A stretch of 64,000 bases of DNA from Pseudomonadota bacterium (lineage in GTDB: Bacteria > Pseudomonadota > Gammaproteobacteria > Ga0077536): assembly GCA_016719885.1 (NCBI GenBank), contig JADJYF010000026.1, positions 310,001 through 374,000 of the forward strand, written 5' to 3'. The notes under the pieces are model-generated. The model did not search any database. It was not told the origin of the DNA and saw only the letters and a list, made by a program, of their open reading frames with translations. Position 1 is the first letter of the stretch; every line of letters starts with the position of its first letter. Of this stretch, positions 46,061 to 55,249 are shown piece by piece. A program made the position numbers and the translations under genes.

Positions 46061-46939
46061 ATGAACTCCAGTATGAAAGCTGAGGAAAAATCGACGATCC
46101 GGCCCCGACATCGGGCGCGCTGGCTGTGGCTCGCGGTGGCCGTGGCGCTGCTCGCATACAGCGCCGTATGTGCCGGTTTCTACCTGTGGCAGAACCGCCT
46201 GGTGTTCAAACCCGACACCGCGGTCACCGCCACCCCGGCGCGTGACGGACTGGCCTACGAAGCGCTGCGCCTGCAGGCGGCCGATGGCACCCGCCTCGCG
46301 GCCTGGTACGTGCCGGGCCGCTCCGATGGCCGCCAGGTGCTGCTGCTGCACGGCAACGGCGGCAACATTTCGCGCTACCTGCGCACCGTGGCGGTGCTGC
46401 ACGGTCTCGGGCACAGCGTGCTGGCCCTCGATTACCGCGGCTACGGCGCGAGTTCGGGCACGCCCTCCGAGCACGGCCTTTACCAGGACGCCGCCGCGGC
46501 ATTCGATTACCTGGTCGAGCAGCGCCAGGTGCGGCCGGCCGACATCGTCGTCTACGGTCGTTCGCTGGGCGGCGCGGTCGCGACCTGGCTGGCCGCCGAG
46601 CGGCGGCCCGGCGCGCTGGTCGTCGAATCGACCTTCACGCGCCTCGGCGACGTCGGCAGCTATCGCTATCCGTGGCTGCCGGTGCGCCTGCTGTCGCGCA
46701 ACTTGTTCGACTCGGTGGCGCGCATCGCCGACGTGCGCTGCCCGATACTGGTCGCGCACGGCGCCACCGACACCACCGTGCCGCAGGCTTTCGGTCGTGC
46801 CCTCGCCGCGGCGGCCGGCGCGCGCGCGACCTTCATCGCCCTGCCGGGCGGCCACAACGACGCCTTCATTCAAGGTGGAAGCGCTTATTACCGACAACTC
46901 GATCAGTTCCTGCGCCATGGGCGCTTGATTGACCCCTAG
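46061..46939 (+). CDS. Membrane-anchored alpha/beta hydrolase
   Basis: A 292-residue protein. One N-terminal membrane anchor (residues 20-42) is followed by an alpha/beta hydrolase domain with [14 protein letters not shown], the nucleophile motif VYGRSLGGA, an Asp in [11 protein letters not shown] and the His in LPGGHNDAF. This matches the BEM46/YfhR-like group (ABHD13-type) of unknown substrate. It is divergent from ftsK with a 77-base gap. Confidence 0.87.
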   Translation: MNSSMKAEEKSTIRPRHRARWLWLAVAVALLAYSAVCAGFYLWQNRLVFKPDTAVTATPARDGLAYEALRLQAADGTRLAAWYVPGRSDGRQVLLLHGNGGNISRYLRTVAVLHGLGHSVLALDYRGYGASSGTPSEHGLYQDAAAAFDYLVEQRQVRPADIVVYGRSLGGAVATWLAAERRPGALVVESTFTRLGDVGSYRYPWLPVRLLSRNLFDSVARIADVRCPILVAHGATDTTVPQAFGRALAAAAGARATFIALPGGHNDAFIQGGSAYYRQLDQFLRHGRLIDP

Positions 46940-46996
46940 TCGCGCATCTGCGAGATTGACCTAGTTCCGACCCCCGACTGCCTCAAGCCCAGATTC

Positions 46997-47728
46997 GTGA
47001 AGATCCAGTTTTTCTCCGACGTCCACCTGGAATTCGGTCCCGCCCCCCTGCCCCATACCGATGCGGACGTCATCATCGCGGCCGGCGACGTGAACGTCGG
47101 CGCCAGCGGCGTGGCGTGGCTGAAAGCCAGCGGTAAACCGACCATCTACGTGGCCGGCAACCACGAGTACTACGGCGGCGACCTACACGAAGTGCAGGGC
47201 GAGATCCGCGCCGCCGTGGCCGGCAGCGCGGTGCGCTTCCTGGAATGCGACAGCGCGGAAATCGACGGCGTGCGTTTCCTCGGCACCACCCTGTGGACCG
47301 ACTTCATGGGCGGCGATCAGGAAGTCATGGACAACCTGCGCGAGAACATGAACGACTACCAGCAGATCACCTATCGCGGCCGGCTGCTGGAGCCGGGCGA
47401 TCTGGCCGACATCAACCGCGCATCACGCGCTTGGCTGGAAGATCAGTTGGCCAGCGGTTTCGCCGGCCCGACCGTGGTGGTGACCCACCACGCGCCGCTG
47501 TTCGCCAGTTGGCGCGCCAATCCCGGTTCATTGTTCAAGGCCGCCTACTGCAACGACCTGAGCCGCCTCGTCCAGCAGTATCCCATCGCGCTATGGGTGC
47601 ACGGCCACGTGCACGCGCGCTCGGACTACCAGGCCAACGACCTGCGCGTGGTATGCAATCCGCGTGGCTACGACGGCTATCAACTGGTCGACGGTTTCGA
47701 TATCACGCGCTTCGTCGAAGTGGACTGA
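46997..47728 (+). CDS. Calcineurin-like metallophosphoesterase
   Basis: A 243-residue protein starting at GTG (VKIQFFSDVHLEFG). All metal-binding motifs are present in order: FFSDVHLE, IAAGDVN, VAGNHEYYGG, VVTHHAP and WVHGHVHAR. It lacks a signal peptide, so it is cytoplasmic. The substrate is unknown; the family covers phosphodiesterases and protein phosphatases. A longer reading would need a start inside the previous intergenic. Confidence 0.87.
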   Translation: MKIQFFSDVHLEFGPAPLPHTDADVIIAAGDVNVGASGVAWLKASGKPTIYVAGNHEYYGGDLHEVQGEIRAAVAGSAVRFLECDSAEIDGVRFLGTTLWTDFMGGDQEVMDNLRENMNDYQQITYRGRLLEPGDLADINRASRAWLEDQLASGFAGPTVVVTHHAPLFASWRANPGSLFKAAYCNDLSRLVQQYPIALWVHGHVHARSDYQANDLRVVCNPRGYDGYQLVDGFDITRFVEVD

Positions 47729-47808
47729 GCGCCGCTCCGTCGCCAGCGGGCGAGCGTGGGTATGCTAGGATTCGGCGTCCGCTTTCAATCAACGTCTGCA
47801 ACATCGAC

Positions 47809-48147
47809 ATGGCCGCCAAGAAGACCTACCGCATCAGCTTTCTCAACCAGGGCAAGGTCTACGAGATCTACGCGCGCAACGTACATCAGAGCGGGCTGTT
47901 CGGTTTCATCGAGGTCGAGAAGATCCTGTTCGGCGAGAAGTCCACGCTGCTGGTCGATCCGTCCGAAGAACATCTGAAATCGGAATTCAACGGCGTCAGC
48001 CGCACCTATATCCCGATGCATTCCGTGATCCGCATCGACGAAGTCGAGAAGACCGGGACCGGCAAGATCACCCGCGCGGAGGGCAGCAGTGACAAGGTCG
48101 CACCCTTTCCTGTGTTCGCACCCGGCCACGAATCGCCCAAGTCCTGA
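47809..48147 (+). CDS. DUF1820 family protein
   Basis: A 112-residue protein matching DUF1820: KTYRISFLNQGKVYEIYARNV, SGLFGFIEVEKILFGEKSTLLVDPSEE and a YIPMHSVIRIDEVEK segment. It is conserved in gammaproteobacteria with no assigned role. Its 3' end overlaps the next gene start by 59 bases. Confidence 0.9.
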   Translation: MAAKKTYRISFLNQGKVYEIYARNVHQSGLFGFIEVEKILFGEKSTLLVDPSEEHLKSEFNGVSRTYIPMHSVIRIDEVEKTGTGKITRAEGSSDKVAPFPVFAPGHESPKS

Positions 48148-48655
48148 CGCGCCGCGGCCACCGCGAGCGCTGCTGGCGGCGCTGGCCCTGCTGCTGCCGC
48201 TGGCGGCCAGCGCGGCGCTGTGGAACGTGCGGCCGGCGCCGGAAGCCAAGGCCTATCCCTGGGCAGTGGTCAGCAGCGCGGCCGGCGACGAGCTGGCGGT
48301 GTATCGCGGCAAGGACAACCAGGTGCACCTGCGTTTTTCGATCGCCGGCACCTTCAATCGCCTGGCGCCCAGCCACTGCCCGACCTTCCAATTCGACGGC
48401 GCATCGCCGCTCTATCACCTGCCGCTCGACCAGACCTGTCACGTCGACAAGAAGCACGCGCTGATCGATCTCGGCGCGGTGCGCAACCGCGTGCTGGTGT
48501 CGGCGGCGGTCGACCAGCTCATGAACGGCACGCAAATCGAATTCCGCTACCAGAGCGCCGACGGCGGCTACCACGAAGCGGATTTTCCCTTGAAGGGCTC
48601 GTCGGCGGCCATCCGTCGCGCGCTCGGACGCGACGTACGCGTGCGCGCCAAGTAG
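48089..48655 (+). CDS. Predicted secreted protein of unknown function
   Basis: 188 residues from GTG 48089. A signal sequence (RALLAALALLLPLAASA, residues about 26-42) precedes a domain with AYPWAVVSSAAGDELAVYRG, FSIAGTFNRL and two cysteines (SHCPTF, QTCHVD) that could form a disulfide. It is not recognised. The start overlaps DUF1820; a later start would lose the N-terminal polar part but keep the signal peptide. Confidence 0.65.
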   Translation: MTRSHPFLCSHPATNRPSPDAPRPPRALLAALALLLPLAASAALWNVRPAPEAKAYPWAVVSSAAGDELAVYRGKDNQVHLRFSIAGTFNRLAPSHCPTFQFDGASPLYHLPLDQTCHVDKKHALIDLGAVRNRVLVSAAVDQLMNGTQIEFRYQSADGGYHEADFPLKGSSAAIRRALGRDVRVRAK

Positions 48656-48671
48656 CGCGAGCCCGCGATCG

Positions 48672-49808
48672 ATGCTGCGCGTCACGGTGCTCGAATCGCT
48701 GGCCGCCGTCGAGGCCGGCGCCTGGGACGCGCTGGTGGGCGACCATCCTTTCCTGCGGCATGGCTTCCTGCACGGGCTCGAGGCCACCCATTGCCTGGAA
48801 CCGCAGGGCTGGTATTCACAGCATCTCGTGGTCTACGACGGCGATGCCCTGTGCGGCGCGCTGCCGCTGTACCTGCGCGACAACTCCTACGGCGAATTCG
48901 TATTCGACTGGAGCTGGGCCGAGGCCTACGAGCGTGCCGGCGGCCGCTACTATCCAAAGCTGGTGAGCGCCATCCCCTTCTCACCGGTAACCGGGCCGCG
49001 CCTGTTGATCGACCCGCGCCATGGGCAGCGCGCCGACATCGCCAGGCTGCTCATCGGCACCGCCGTCGACGCGGTCGAGAGCAACGAGCTGTCGTCCTTT
49101 CACTGCCTGTTCCCGGCGGAATCGGAACTCGCGGCCTTCGACGACGCGCGTCTCATGCGGCGCCTGGGTTGCCAGTACCACTGGTTCAACCATGACTATC
49201 GCGACTTCGATGATTTCCTGGCCTCGCTCAATTCCAAGAAGCGCAAACAGATCAAGCGCGAGCGCCGCATCGTCGCCGAGCAGGATGTCGATATCGAGGT
49301 GCTGACCGGCGCCGACATCGACAGCGAACACTGGCGCGTGTTTCACCGCTTCTACTGCTCGACCTTCGAACGCAAGTGGGGCGAACCGCGCCTCACCGAG
49401 GAGTTTTTCCAGACCCTGGAACAACGCCTGCCAGGCAGCGCGGTGCTGATCATGGCGCGCAGCGGCGGGCGCTACGTGGCCGGCGCGTTTGCCTTGAAGA
49501 GCGACAGCGTGCTGTATGGCCGTCACTGGGGCTGCAACGCGCAGTTCGACAACCTGCATTTTGAGCTGTGCTACTATCAAACCATCGCATATTGCATCGA
49601 GCACGGGCTCACCAAACTCGATGCCGGCGCGCAAGGCGAACACAAACTCGCGCGCGGTTTCATCCCGGTCAGCACCTGGTCCACGCACTGGATCCGCGAG
49701 CCAGGCTTTCGCAGGGCGGTTGGCGACTTTCTGAAGCGCGAACGCCAGGCGATGGAGTTGCACATGCAGGAATTGTCCGCGCATGTCGCGTTCAAAGCCG
49801 AGTCATAG
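48672..49808 (+). CDS. COG3146 family acyltransferase-like protein (GNAT fold)
   Basis: A 378-residue protein of the peptidogalycan biosynthesis-like (COG3146) group, with two GNAT-like halves as in FemABX proteins. Marks are HPFLRHGFLHGLE, FDWSWAEAYERAGGRYYPKL, PFSPVTGPRLL, the basic SLNSKKRKQIKRERR and YGRHWGCNAQFDNLHFELCYYQ. The aminoacyl or acyl donor is unknown. It is often found next to aat/bpt, as here (19 bases before aat). Confidence 0.87.
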   Translation: MLRVTVLESLAAVEAGAWDALVGDHPFLRHGFLHGLEATHCLEPQGWYSQHLVVYDGDALCGALPLYLRDNSYGEFVFDWSWAEAYERAGGRYYPKLVSAIPFSPVTGPRLLIDPRHGQRADIARLLIGTAVDAVESNELSSFHCLFPAESELAAFDDARLMRRLGCQYHWFNHDYRDFDDFLASLNSKKRKQIKRERRIVAEQDVDIEVLTGADIDSEHWRVFHRFYCSTFERKWGEPRLTEEFFQTLEQRLPGSAVLIMARSGGRYVAGAFALKSDSVLYGRHWGCNAQFDNLHFELCYYQTIAYCIEHGLTKLDAGAQGEHKLARGFIPVSTWSTHWIREPGFRRAVGDFLKRERQAMELHMQELSAHVAFKAES

Positions 49809-49827
49809 TGCCGCGGCTGCGCGCGCC

Positions 49828-50556
49828 ATGAACAGCCAGCGCTTCCAGGAACCCTTGTACTGGGTCGGCTCGCGTCGCATGGCCACCGACTTCCCGCCAC
49901 TCGATCAGGCGTTGGATGAACCTAACGGCCTGCTCGCCATCGGCGGCGACCTGTCGGTCGCGACCCTGCTCAGCGCCTACCGGCGCGGCATCTTTCCCTG
50001 GTACTCGGCCGGGCAGCCGATACTGTGGTGGTCGCCCGATCCGCGCACCGTGCTGTTGCCGGCCGCGATGCATGTCTCGCGCAGTCTCGCCAGGAGCATG
50101 CGCAAGGGCGGCTTCGAAGTGACGGTCGACCAGGATTTCGCCGCCACCATCGACGGCTGCGCGGCGCCGCGCGACAGCGAAGCCGGCACTTGGATCACCA
50201 CCGAAATGCGCAGCGCCTACCTCGCGCTTCATGCCGAGGGGCACGCGCACAGCATCGAGTACTGGCGCGACGGTGAATTGCGGGGCGGGCTGTACGGCGT
50301 GGCCGTCGGTCGCGTGTTCTTTGGCGAGTCGATGTTCTCGCGTGAACGCGATGCGTCGAAAATCGTGCTCGCGAAGCTGTGTCGCTGGTTGTGCGCGTGG
50401 CGCTACGCGATGCTCGATTGCCAGATGCACACCGCGCACCTCGCGAGCCTCGGCGCGCACCCGATGCCACGCGTCGAATTCGAGGCGCAGGTGACCGCGC
50501 TGGTTGCCGAGGCGCCGGCGGCAGGCGCGTGGCAACCCGAGGCGCCCGCGTCATGA
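49828..50556 (+). CDS. aat: Leucyl/phenylalanyl-tRNA--protein transferase
   Basis: A 242-residue N-end-rule enzyme that adds Leu/Phe to proteins with N-terminal Arg or Lys, marking them for ClpAP. Typical blocks are DFPPLDQALDEPNGLLAIGGDLS, AYRRGIFPWYSAGQPILWWSPDPR, and GGLYGVAVGRVFFGESMFS. Start MNSQRF is preferred. The bpt gene overlaps by 4 bases (ATGA), giving a coupled pair. Confidence 0.95.
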   Translation: MNSQRFQEPLYWVGSRRMATDFPPLDQALDEPNGLLAIGGDLSVATLLSAYRRGIFPWYSAGQPILWWSPDPRTVLLPAAMHVSRSLARSMRKGGFEVTVDQDFAATIDGCAAPRDSEAGTWITTEMRSAYLALHAEGHAHSIEYWRDGELRGGLYGVAVGRVFFGESMFSRERDASKIVLAKLCRWLCAWRYAMLDCQMHTAHLASLGAHPMPRVEFEAQVTALVAEAPAAGAWQPEAPAS

Positions 50557-51278
50557 CCGAGCCGCCCAGCGCACCCCGTCTCGGCTTTTTCACCTCGCCG
50601 CCCCACGAGTGTGGCTACCTGCCACAGCGCGAAGCGGTGACCATGTTCGCCGATCCGCGCATCAATCTCAGCGTCGATGCCTACACCTGGCTGTCGGCGC
50701 ATGGCTTTCGCCGCAGCGGCACGCATGTCTATCGCCCGCACTGCGCCAACTGCAATGCCTGTATTCCGGTGCGCATCGCGGTGCCGGAGTTCGCGCCCAA
50801 TCGCGCCCAGCGTCGCACCCTGGCGCGCAACGCGGACCTCGACATCCATGCGCGCGCGCCGCGCTTCGAGCGCGAGCAGTTCCATCTCTACGAGCGCTAC
50901 CTGAAGGCGCGCCATCCCGATTCGCACATGGATTCGACCAATCCCAGCGCCTACATGAGCTTTCTGACGGCGCTGTGGTGCGACACCACGTTCTACGAGT
51001 TTCGCCGCGCCGAGGAGCTGCTGGCGGTGGCGGTGGTCGACCGGCTCGGCGATGGCCTGTCATCGGTCTATACCTTCTTCGCGCCCGGCGAGGCCGAACG
51101 CAGCCTGGGTCGCCTCGCGATCCTCAAGCAGGTGGAATGGGCCGCCGCCATGGGCCTGCCATGGGTCTACCTCGGCTACTGGATCCGAGACTGCCGCAAA
51201 ATGGCCTACAAGCACGAATACGCGCCGCTCGAGTTCTACGTGGGCGGCGAATGGACGCGCGACCCCGAGCGGGTCTGA
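50553..51278 (+). CDS. bpt: Aspartate/glutamate leucyltransferase (Bpt)
   Basis: A 241-residue arginyltransferase-like enzyme that leucylates N-terminal Asp/Glu. CGYLPQREA, CANCNACIPVRI with the paired cysteines, FTPNR-like region APNRAQRRTLARN, and the C-terminal YLGYWIRDCRKMAYKHEYAPLE are diagnostic. It lies directly before infA, the common order in proteobacteria. Confidence 0.95.
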   Translation: MTEPPSAPRLGFFTSPPHECGYLPQREAVTMFADPRINLSVDAYTWLSAHGFRRSGTHVYRPHCANCNACIPVRIAVPEFAPNRAQRRTLARNADLDIHARAPRFEREQFHLYERYLKARHPDSHMDSTNPSAYMSFLTALWCDTTFYEFRRAEELLAVAVVDRLGDGLSSVYTFFAPGEAERSLGRLAILKQVEWAAAMGLPWVYLGYWIRDCRKMAYKHEYAPLEFYVGGEWTRDPERV

Positions 51279-51388
51279 TTCCGCCCCCCCTATCCGGGCT
51301 TGGCCGTCCCAAGTGATTGAGGCACAATGCCGCCCACTCGCGCGCCTGCCATCCGGCGCACCACCCGGAGACCAACCAACAGAGCAAT

Positions 51389-51607
51389 ATGGCAAAAGAA
51401 GATCACATCGAAATGCAGGGCAAAGTCGTGGAGACCCTGCCCAACACCATGTTCCGCGTCGAACTCGAAAACGGCCACCTCGTCACCGCCCACATCTCCG
51501 GCAAGATGCGCAAGAACTACATCCGCATCCTGACCGGCGACCAGGTCACTGTCGAACTGACCCCTTACGATCTGTCCAAGGGCCGCATCACCTACCGCGC
51601 CCGTTGA
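51389..51607 (+). CDS. infA: Translation initiation factor IF-1
   Basis: A 72-residue S1-type OB-fold factor binding the ribosomal A site during initiation. It begins [20 protein letters not shown] and ends [11 protein letters not shown], essentially the universal IF-1 pattern. Its 3' end overlaps the phosphatase gene on the other strand by 20 bases. Confidence 0.97.
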   Translation: MAKEDHIEMQGKVVETLPNTMFRVELENGHLVTAHISGKMRKNYIRILTGDQVTVELTPYDLSKGRITYRAR

Positions 51608-52091
51608 GTTCCGGCAGACGCGCCGCACTCGCGCGTTCCAGCATACCGGCCAGGATCACTCCCACCCCCAGCGCTATCAAGCGTGCCGAGCGCTCGTACG
51701 CCCGTCGCGAGCGGCCATAGGGATCGGCAATCTCGAGCCTGCGCCCGCCCCTGCCCGACGGCAGCAAATCGAGTTCCCCGGCGTAGTCGCGCGGCCGGAT
51801 CTCGCGCAGGAAGTCCAGGTGTCCGCTGTCCAGGGCATAGATGAATTCGAAGCGCGCGAAGTCAGCCTTGTCGAACGTGCGTGCGCGGTGTGCGCCGATG
51901 TCGACACCATAGGATGCCGCAACCTTGAGCGCGTTGGCGGTCGGCGGCGCATCGACCACCGCGTGTATGCCGGCCGACTCGACCGTGTGCAAGCCGGCCT
52001 GGCCCGCTTCACGCAGCCCCGCCATCAGCATGCCTTGCGCCATGGGCGAGCGACAGATGTTGCCGGTGCAGACGAACAGGATATTGGACAT
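51588..52091 (-). CDS. Low-molecular-weight protein tyrosine phosphatase
   Basis: A 167-residue phosphatase. The P-loop [13 protein letters not shown] (C-x5-R-S) is at residues 7-19, and the acid loop [13 protein letters not shown] carries the general-acid Asp. In proteobacteria it commonly ends the lpxK-ycaR-kdsB operon. Start MSNILF has no close alternative of better fit. Convergent overlap with infA. Confidence 0.92.
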   Translation of the reverse strand: MSNILFVCTGNICRSPMAQGMLMAGLREAGQAGLHTVESAGIHAVVDAPPTANALKVAASYGVDIGAHRARTFDKADFARFEFIYALDSGHLDFLREIRPRDYAGELDLLPSGRGGRRLEIADPYGRSRRAYERSARLIALGVGVILAGMLERASAARLPELNGRGR

Positions 52092-52144
52092 CGAGGGCTT
52101 CCCATTCAGGCGCTGACGCCCGCTCGCCACGCGGCGCGGTCGGG

Positions 52145-52894
52145 TCAGGCGCGGTCTTCGCGCAGGCGTTGCAGATCGGCCGGCGTATCGACGCCGATGC
52201 CGCAAGGCTCGAGCGCGTCGGCGGCGATGATACGCGCGCCGAACCCCAAGGCGCGCAATTGTTCGAGGCTTTCCACGCGCTCGAGTTCGCCTGGCGGCGT
52301 GGCGACGAAACGCGCGAGGAAGCCGACCCGGTAGGCATAGATGCCGACATGGCGCCGGTACAGCGCAAGATGCGCGGTGTCGGTCTGCCCGGCGGCGAAT
52401 TCATCGCGACTCCAGGGGATGGTCGCGCGGCTGAAATAGAGCGCGCGGCGGCGGTCGTCGCGTACCACCTTGACCACGTTCGGATCGAACAAGTGCGCGG
52501 CGGCCAGCGGCTCGCACACCGTCGCGATGTCGCACCCAGGCTCGGCCGCCAGCAGCGCGACCTGGCGAATGACCGCCGCCGGCATGCGCGGCTCGTCGCC
52601 CTGCACGTTCACGATCACCTGGTCCTCGGCCTCGCCACGCTGGCGCGCCGCCGCCGCGATGCGATCGCTGCCGGACGGCAATGCCGGCGCGGTCATGCAG
52701 GCGGTGGCGCCGAACGCGCGTGCCGCCGCGGCGATGCGCTCGTCGTCGGTGGCAATCACCACTTCCGCCGCGCCGCTCGCCACGGCGCGCTCGTAGACAT
52801 GCTGGATGAGCGGCTTGCCGTGGATCTCGAGCAAGGGTTTGCCGGGCAGGCGGGTGGCGCCGTAGCGCGCCGGGATATAAACCTTGAACGTCAT
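52145..52894 (-). CDS. kdsB: 3-deoxy-manno-octulosonate cytidylyltransferase
   Basis: A 249-residue enzyme activating KDO with CTP for lipopolysaccharide core assembly. The N-terminal [18 protein letters not shown] is the nucleotide-binding signature. [10 protein letters not shown] carries the metal-binding Asp, and [12 protein letters not shown] and HVGIYAYR follow as expected. It overlaps ycaR by 4 bases. Confidence 0.95.
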   Translation of the reverse strand: MTFKVYIPARYGATRLPGKPLLEIHGKPLIQHVYERAVASGAAEVVIATDDERIAAAARAFGATACMTAPALPSGSDRIAAAARQRGEAEDQVIVNVQGDEPRMPAAVIRQVALLAAEPGCDIATVCEPLAAAHLFDPNVVKVVRDDRRRALYFSRATIPWSRDEFAAGQTDTAHLALYRRHVGIYAYRVGFLARFVATPPGELERVESLEQLRALGFGARIIAADALEPCGIGVDTPADLQRLREDRA

Positions 52895-53082
52895 GCCGAC
52901 AGGCGCGCCACTTCCTCTTCGCTCAATTCGCGCGCCTCGTCTTCGAGCATGACCGGAATGCCATCGCGGATCGGATAGGCCAGGCGCGCCGATTTCGAGA
53001 TGAGCTCGTCGCGCTCGCGATCGTAAATCAGCGGTCCCTTGGTGACCGGACACACCAGCAGGTCAAGCAGCTTCTTGTCCAT
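52891..53082 (-). CDS. ycaR: YcaR/Trm112-like small protein
   Basis: 63 residues of the UPF0434 family. [42 protein letters not shown] (first and last words of the conserved stretch) has a single Cys where Trm112 zinc ribbons have more. It is coupled on both sides: it overlaps lpxK by 20 bases and kdsB by 4. Confidence 0.93.
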   Translation of the reverse strand: MDKKLLDLLVCPVTKGPLIYDRERDELISKSARLAYPIRDGIPVMLEDEARELSEEEVARLSA

Positions 53083-54073
53083 CGAACACCTCTTGCAACA
53101 GGGTCTTGAAGCGCCGTTCGAACACCTCGGGCAGCTCCACGTCTATCGGCACGTACCACAGCCGTGCATCGTTGAAATGCTCGCATTTGACCGCGTCCTT
53201 CTCGGTCATGACAACGGGCAGGTCGTCACCGAAGTCGAGATCCTCGCGCACGAACGGATGATGATCCGGAAACACGTGCTGGGTGATGCGGAATCCGTTG
53301 CGCTTGAGCAGCGCGAAGAAACTGTCGGGGTTGCCAATCGCCGCGACCGCGTGCACCTGTTTGGTCGCGAACTCCGCGAGCGTGAACGTTTGCTCGGGAT
53401 GTCCGACCCGGTGCACGTGGCTGGCGAGGTAGCGCATGGCGAACTCACCGCGCGCGGCCAGGCCATTGGTGACCACCAGGTCGACCGCGGCCAGGCGCGT
53501 CTGCGGCTCACGCAATGGCCCGGCGGGCAGGCAATGGCCATTGCCGTAGCGGCGCACGCCGTCCAGCACCGCGATTTCGAGGTCGCGCGCCAGCGCGTAA
53601 TGCTGCAGGCCGTCATCGCACACGATGATGTCGACGCCGGCATGCTTGAGCAGCGCGGCGATGTCGTCGCCGCGCCGCGGGCCGACCGCCACCGGCAGGC
53701 CAGTGCGACGCGCCAGCAGCAAGGCTTCATCGCCGACCGCCACCGCGTCACTGTCGGCGCGCACCTGCTGCGGCCAACTGCGCGCCGCGCCGCGATAACC
53801 GCGCGCCACGATGCCGGGCTTGAAACCGTATTCCTCGAGCTTGCGCGCCAGCCAGATCACCAGCGGCGTCTTGCCGGTGCCGCCGACCGTGATGTTGCCG
53901 ACCACGATCACCGGCACCGGCGCGCGGTAGACGTTCAGCAGGCGCGATTCGTAGACCGTGCGTCGCAGCGCCGTCACGCCGCGATACAGCCAGGTCAAAG
54001 GCATGAGCGCGAGGCGCGCGGGATGGCGGCCGTACCAGATGTCGTCGACCAGGTTGCGCAGCGTGTCGTTCAT
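53063..54073 (-). CDS. lpxK: Tetraacyldisaccharide 4'-kinase
   Basis: A 336-residue inner-membrane-associated kinase, sixth step of lipid A synthesis. It has a P-loop [18 protein letters not shown] near residue 60, [20 protein letters not shown] and [11 protein letters not shown]. An N-terminal hydrophobic helix anchors it. It follows exbD; msbA, which precedes lpxK in E. coli, is absent here. Confidence 0.95.
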   Translation of the reverse strand: MNDTLRNLVDDIWYGRHPARLALMPLTWLYRGVTALRRTVYESRLLNVYRAPVPVIVVGNITVGGTGKTPLVIWLARKLEEYGFKPGIVARGYRGAARSWPQQVRADSDAVAVGDEALLLARRTGLPVAVGPRRGDDIAALLKHAGVDIIVCDDGLQHYALARDLEIAVLDGVRRYGNGHCLPAGPLREPQTRLAAVDLVVTNGLAARGEFAMRYLASHVHRVGHPEQTFTLAEFATKQVHAVAAIGNPDSFFALLKRNGFRITQHVFPDHHPFVREDLDFGDDLPVVMTEKDAVKCEHFNDARLWYVPIDVELPEVFERRFKTLLQEVFDGQEAA

Positions 54074-54104
54074 CGCGCGCCGCCCCCGGCCTCGTTGACG
54101 CCCC

Positions 54105-54524
54105 TCATTTGTCGGCGCGCACGCGCGTCGGGAAGGTGATCTTGTAGAGTCCGGCCTGGCGCGCGGCGTCCATCACGTCGATGACCGATTGGTAGCTCGC
54201 GGCGGCGTCGGCACTGATGATGACCACCGGCTCGGCGCCGCTCTTGTGCGCGTCGTTCAGGGCCCGTCGAATGGTCTCGAGCTGGGTGTTGAGCAGGGCC
54301 TGGTTGTTGACGAACACATTGCCCTGGTGGTCGATGGCAATCTCGATTTTGTCCGGTGGCTCGCTCGGCACCTCCTTGCTCGCCTGCGGCAGCGTGAGCT
54401 CCATCTTCGACTCGCTGACGAAGGTGGTGGAGACCATGTAGAAAATCAGCAACACCAGCACCACGTCAATCAGCGGCGTGACGTTGAGCTCGAACTCGTC
54501 GTTGCGCGGCGCGCGGAAATTCAT
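54105..54524 (-). CDS. exbD: ExbD/TolR family proton-channel subunit
   Basis: A 139-residue protein with one N-terminal membrane helix. NVTPLIDVVLVLLIFYMVS carries the essential Asp of ExbD/TolR. The periplasmic part has VFVNNQALLNTQ and VVIISADAAASYQSVIDVMDAARQAG. It overlaps exbB by 4 bases. Which energised partner (TonB, or another) it serves is unclear, as no tonB is nearby. Confidence 0.93.
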   Translation of the reverse strand: MNFRAPRNDEFELNVTPLIDVVLVLLIFYMVSTTFVSESKMELTLPQASKEVPSEPPDKIEIAIDHQGNVFVNNQALLNTQLETIRRALNDAHKSGAEPVVIISADAAASYQSVIDVMDAARQAGLYKITFPTRVRADK

Positions 54525-55150
54525 GTCGGCCGGTCCGTGTCCGCGCCGCCCTGGCTGTGCATCGCTTCCACCAGCTTCAGCGCTTCACTTTCCATGCTCA
54601 CCACGAAGCCCTCGATGCGGCGGTTGAAATAGCGGTAGAAAATCAAGGCCGGAATGGCGACGGTCAATCCGCTGGCGGTGGTGATCAAGGCCTCGGCGAT
54701 ACCGCCGGCCAGGATCGAAGGGTCGCTGACGCCCTGCTTGGTCACCGCCGAGAAGATCCGAATCATGCCCATCACCGTGCCCAGCAGGCCGAGCAGCGGG
54801 CCGATGGACGCGATGGTGCCGAGCACGTTGACGTAGCGCCCGAGTTCGAACACCACGTGCCGCCCGACTTCCTCGATGCCTTCCTTCATGCTCGCGCGAT
54901 CGGCGTGGCGATGGACAAGACCCGCGGCCAGCACCCGCCCCAGCGGCGATCCGCTTTTCAGTGCCTGCACGCGGCGCTCGTCCAGCGTTCCCGCCTGCGC
55001 CCACTGCCAGACCTGCGCGACGAGGTTGTCCGGCACCACGCGCTTGCGCTGCAGGGTCCAGAATCGCTCGATGACGATCGCGAGCGCGACGACGGAGCAG
55101 GCCAACAGCGGCAGCATCACGATGCCGCCGGCAATCACCATTTCTAACAC
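54521..55150 (-). CDS. exbB: ExbB/TolQ/MotA family proton-channel subunit
   Basis: A 209-residue protein with three membrane helices. GRYVNVLGTIASIGPLLGLLGTVMGMIRIF and ALITTASGLTVAIPALIFYRYFN (starts and ends of the pore helices) include the conserved Thr residues. The GTG at 55150 is chosen because AGGAG lies 11 bases upstream; the ATG two codons on is the alternative. It forms the proton channel with ExbD. Confidence 0.93.
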   Translation of the reverse strand: MLEMVIAGGIVMLPLLACSVVALAIVIERFWTLQRKRVVPDNLVAQVWQWAQAGTLDERRVQALKSGSPLGRVLAAGLVHRHADRASMKEGIEEVGRHVVFELGRYVNVLGTIASIGPLLGLLGTVMGMIRIFSAVTKQGVSDPSILAGGIAEALITTASGLTVAIPALIFYRYFNRRIEGFVVSMESEALKLVEAMHSQGGADTDRPT

Positions 55151-55249
55151 GAGTTGAAATTCTCCTGAAAAGCGTCGGCCCGCGACCGGACGGCGGGCAG
55201 ACATTAGCAAACCGCGCCTCCCCTCGAAAGTGGCGAGGCTCGCGGCGCC

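Noticed and set aside
43530..46064. 844-codon plus-strand frame opposite ftsK
   Set aside because: Antisense shadow of ftsK with biased composition and no motif.
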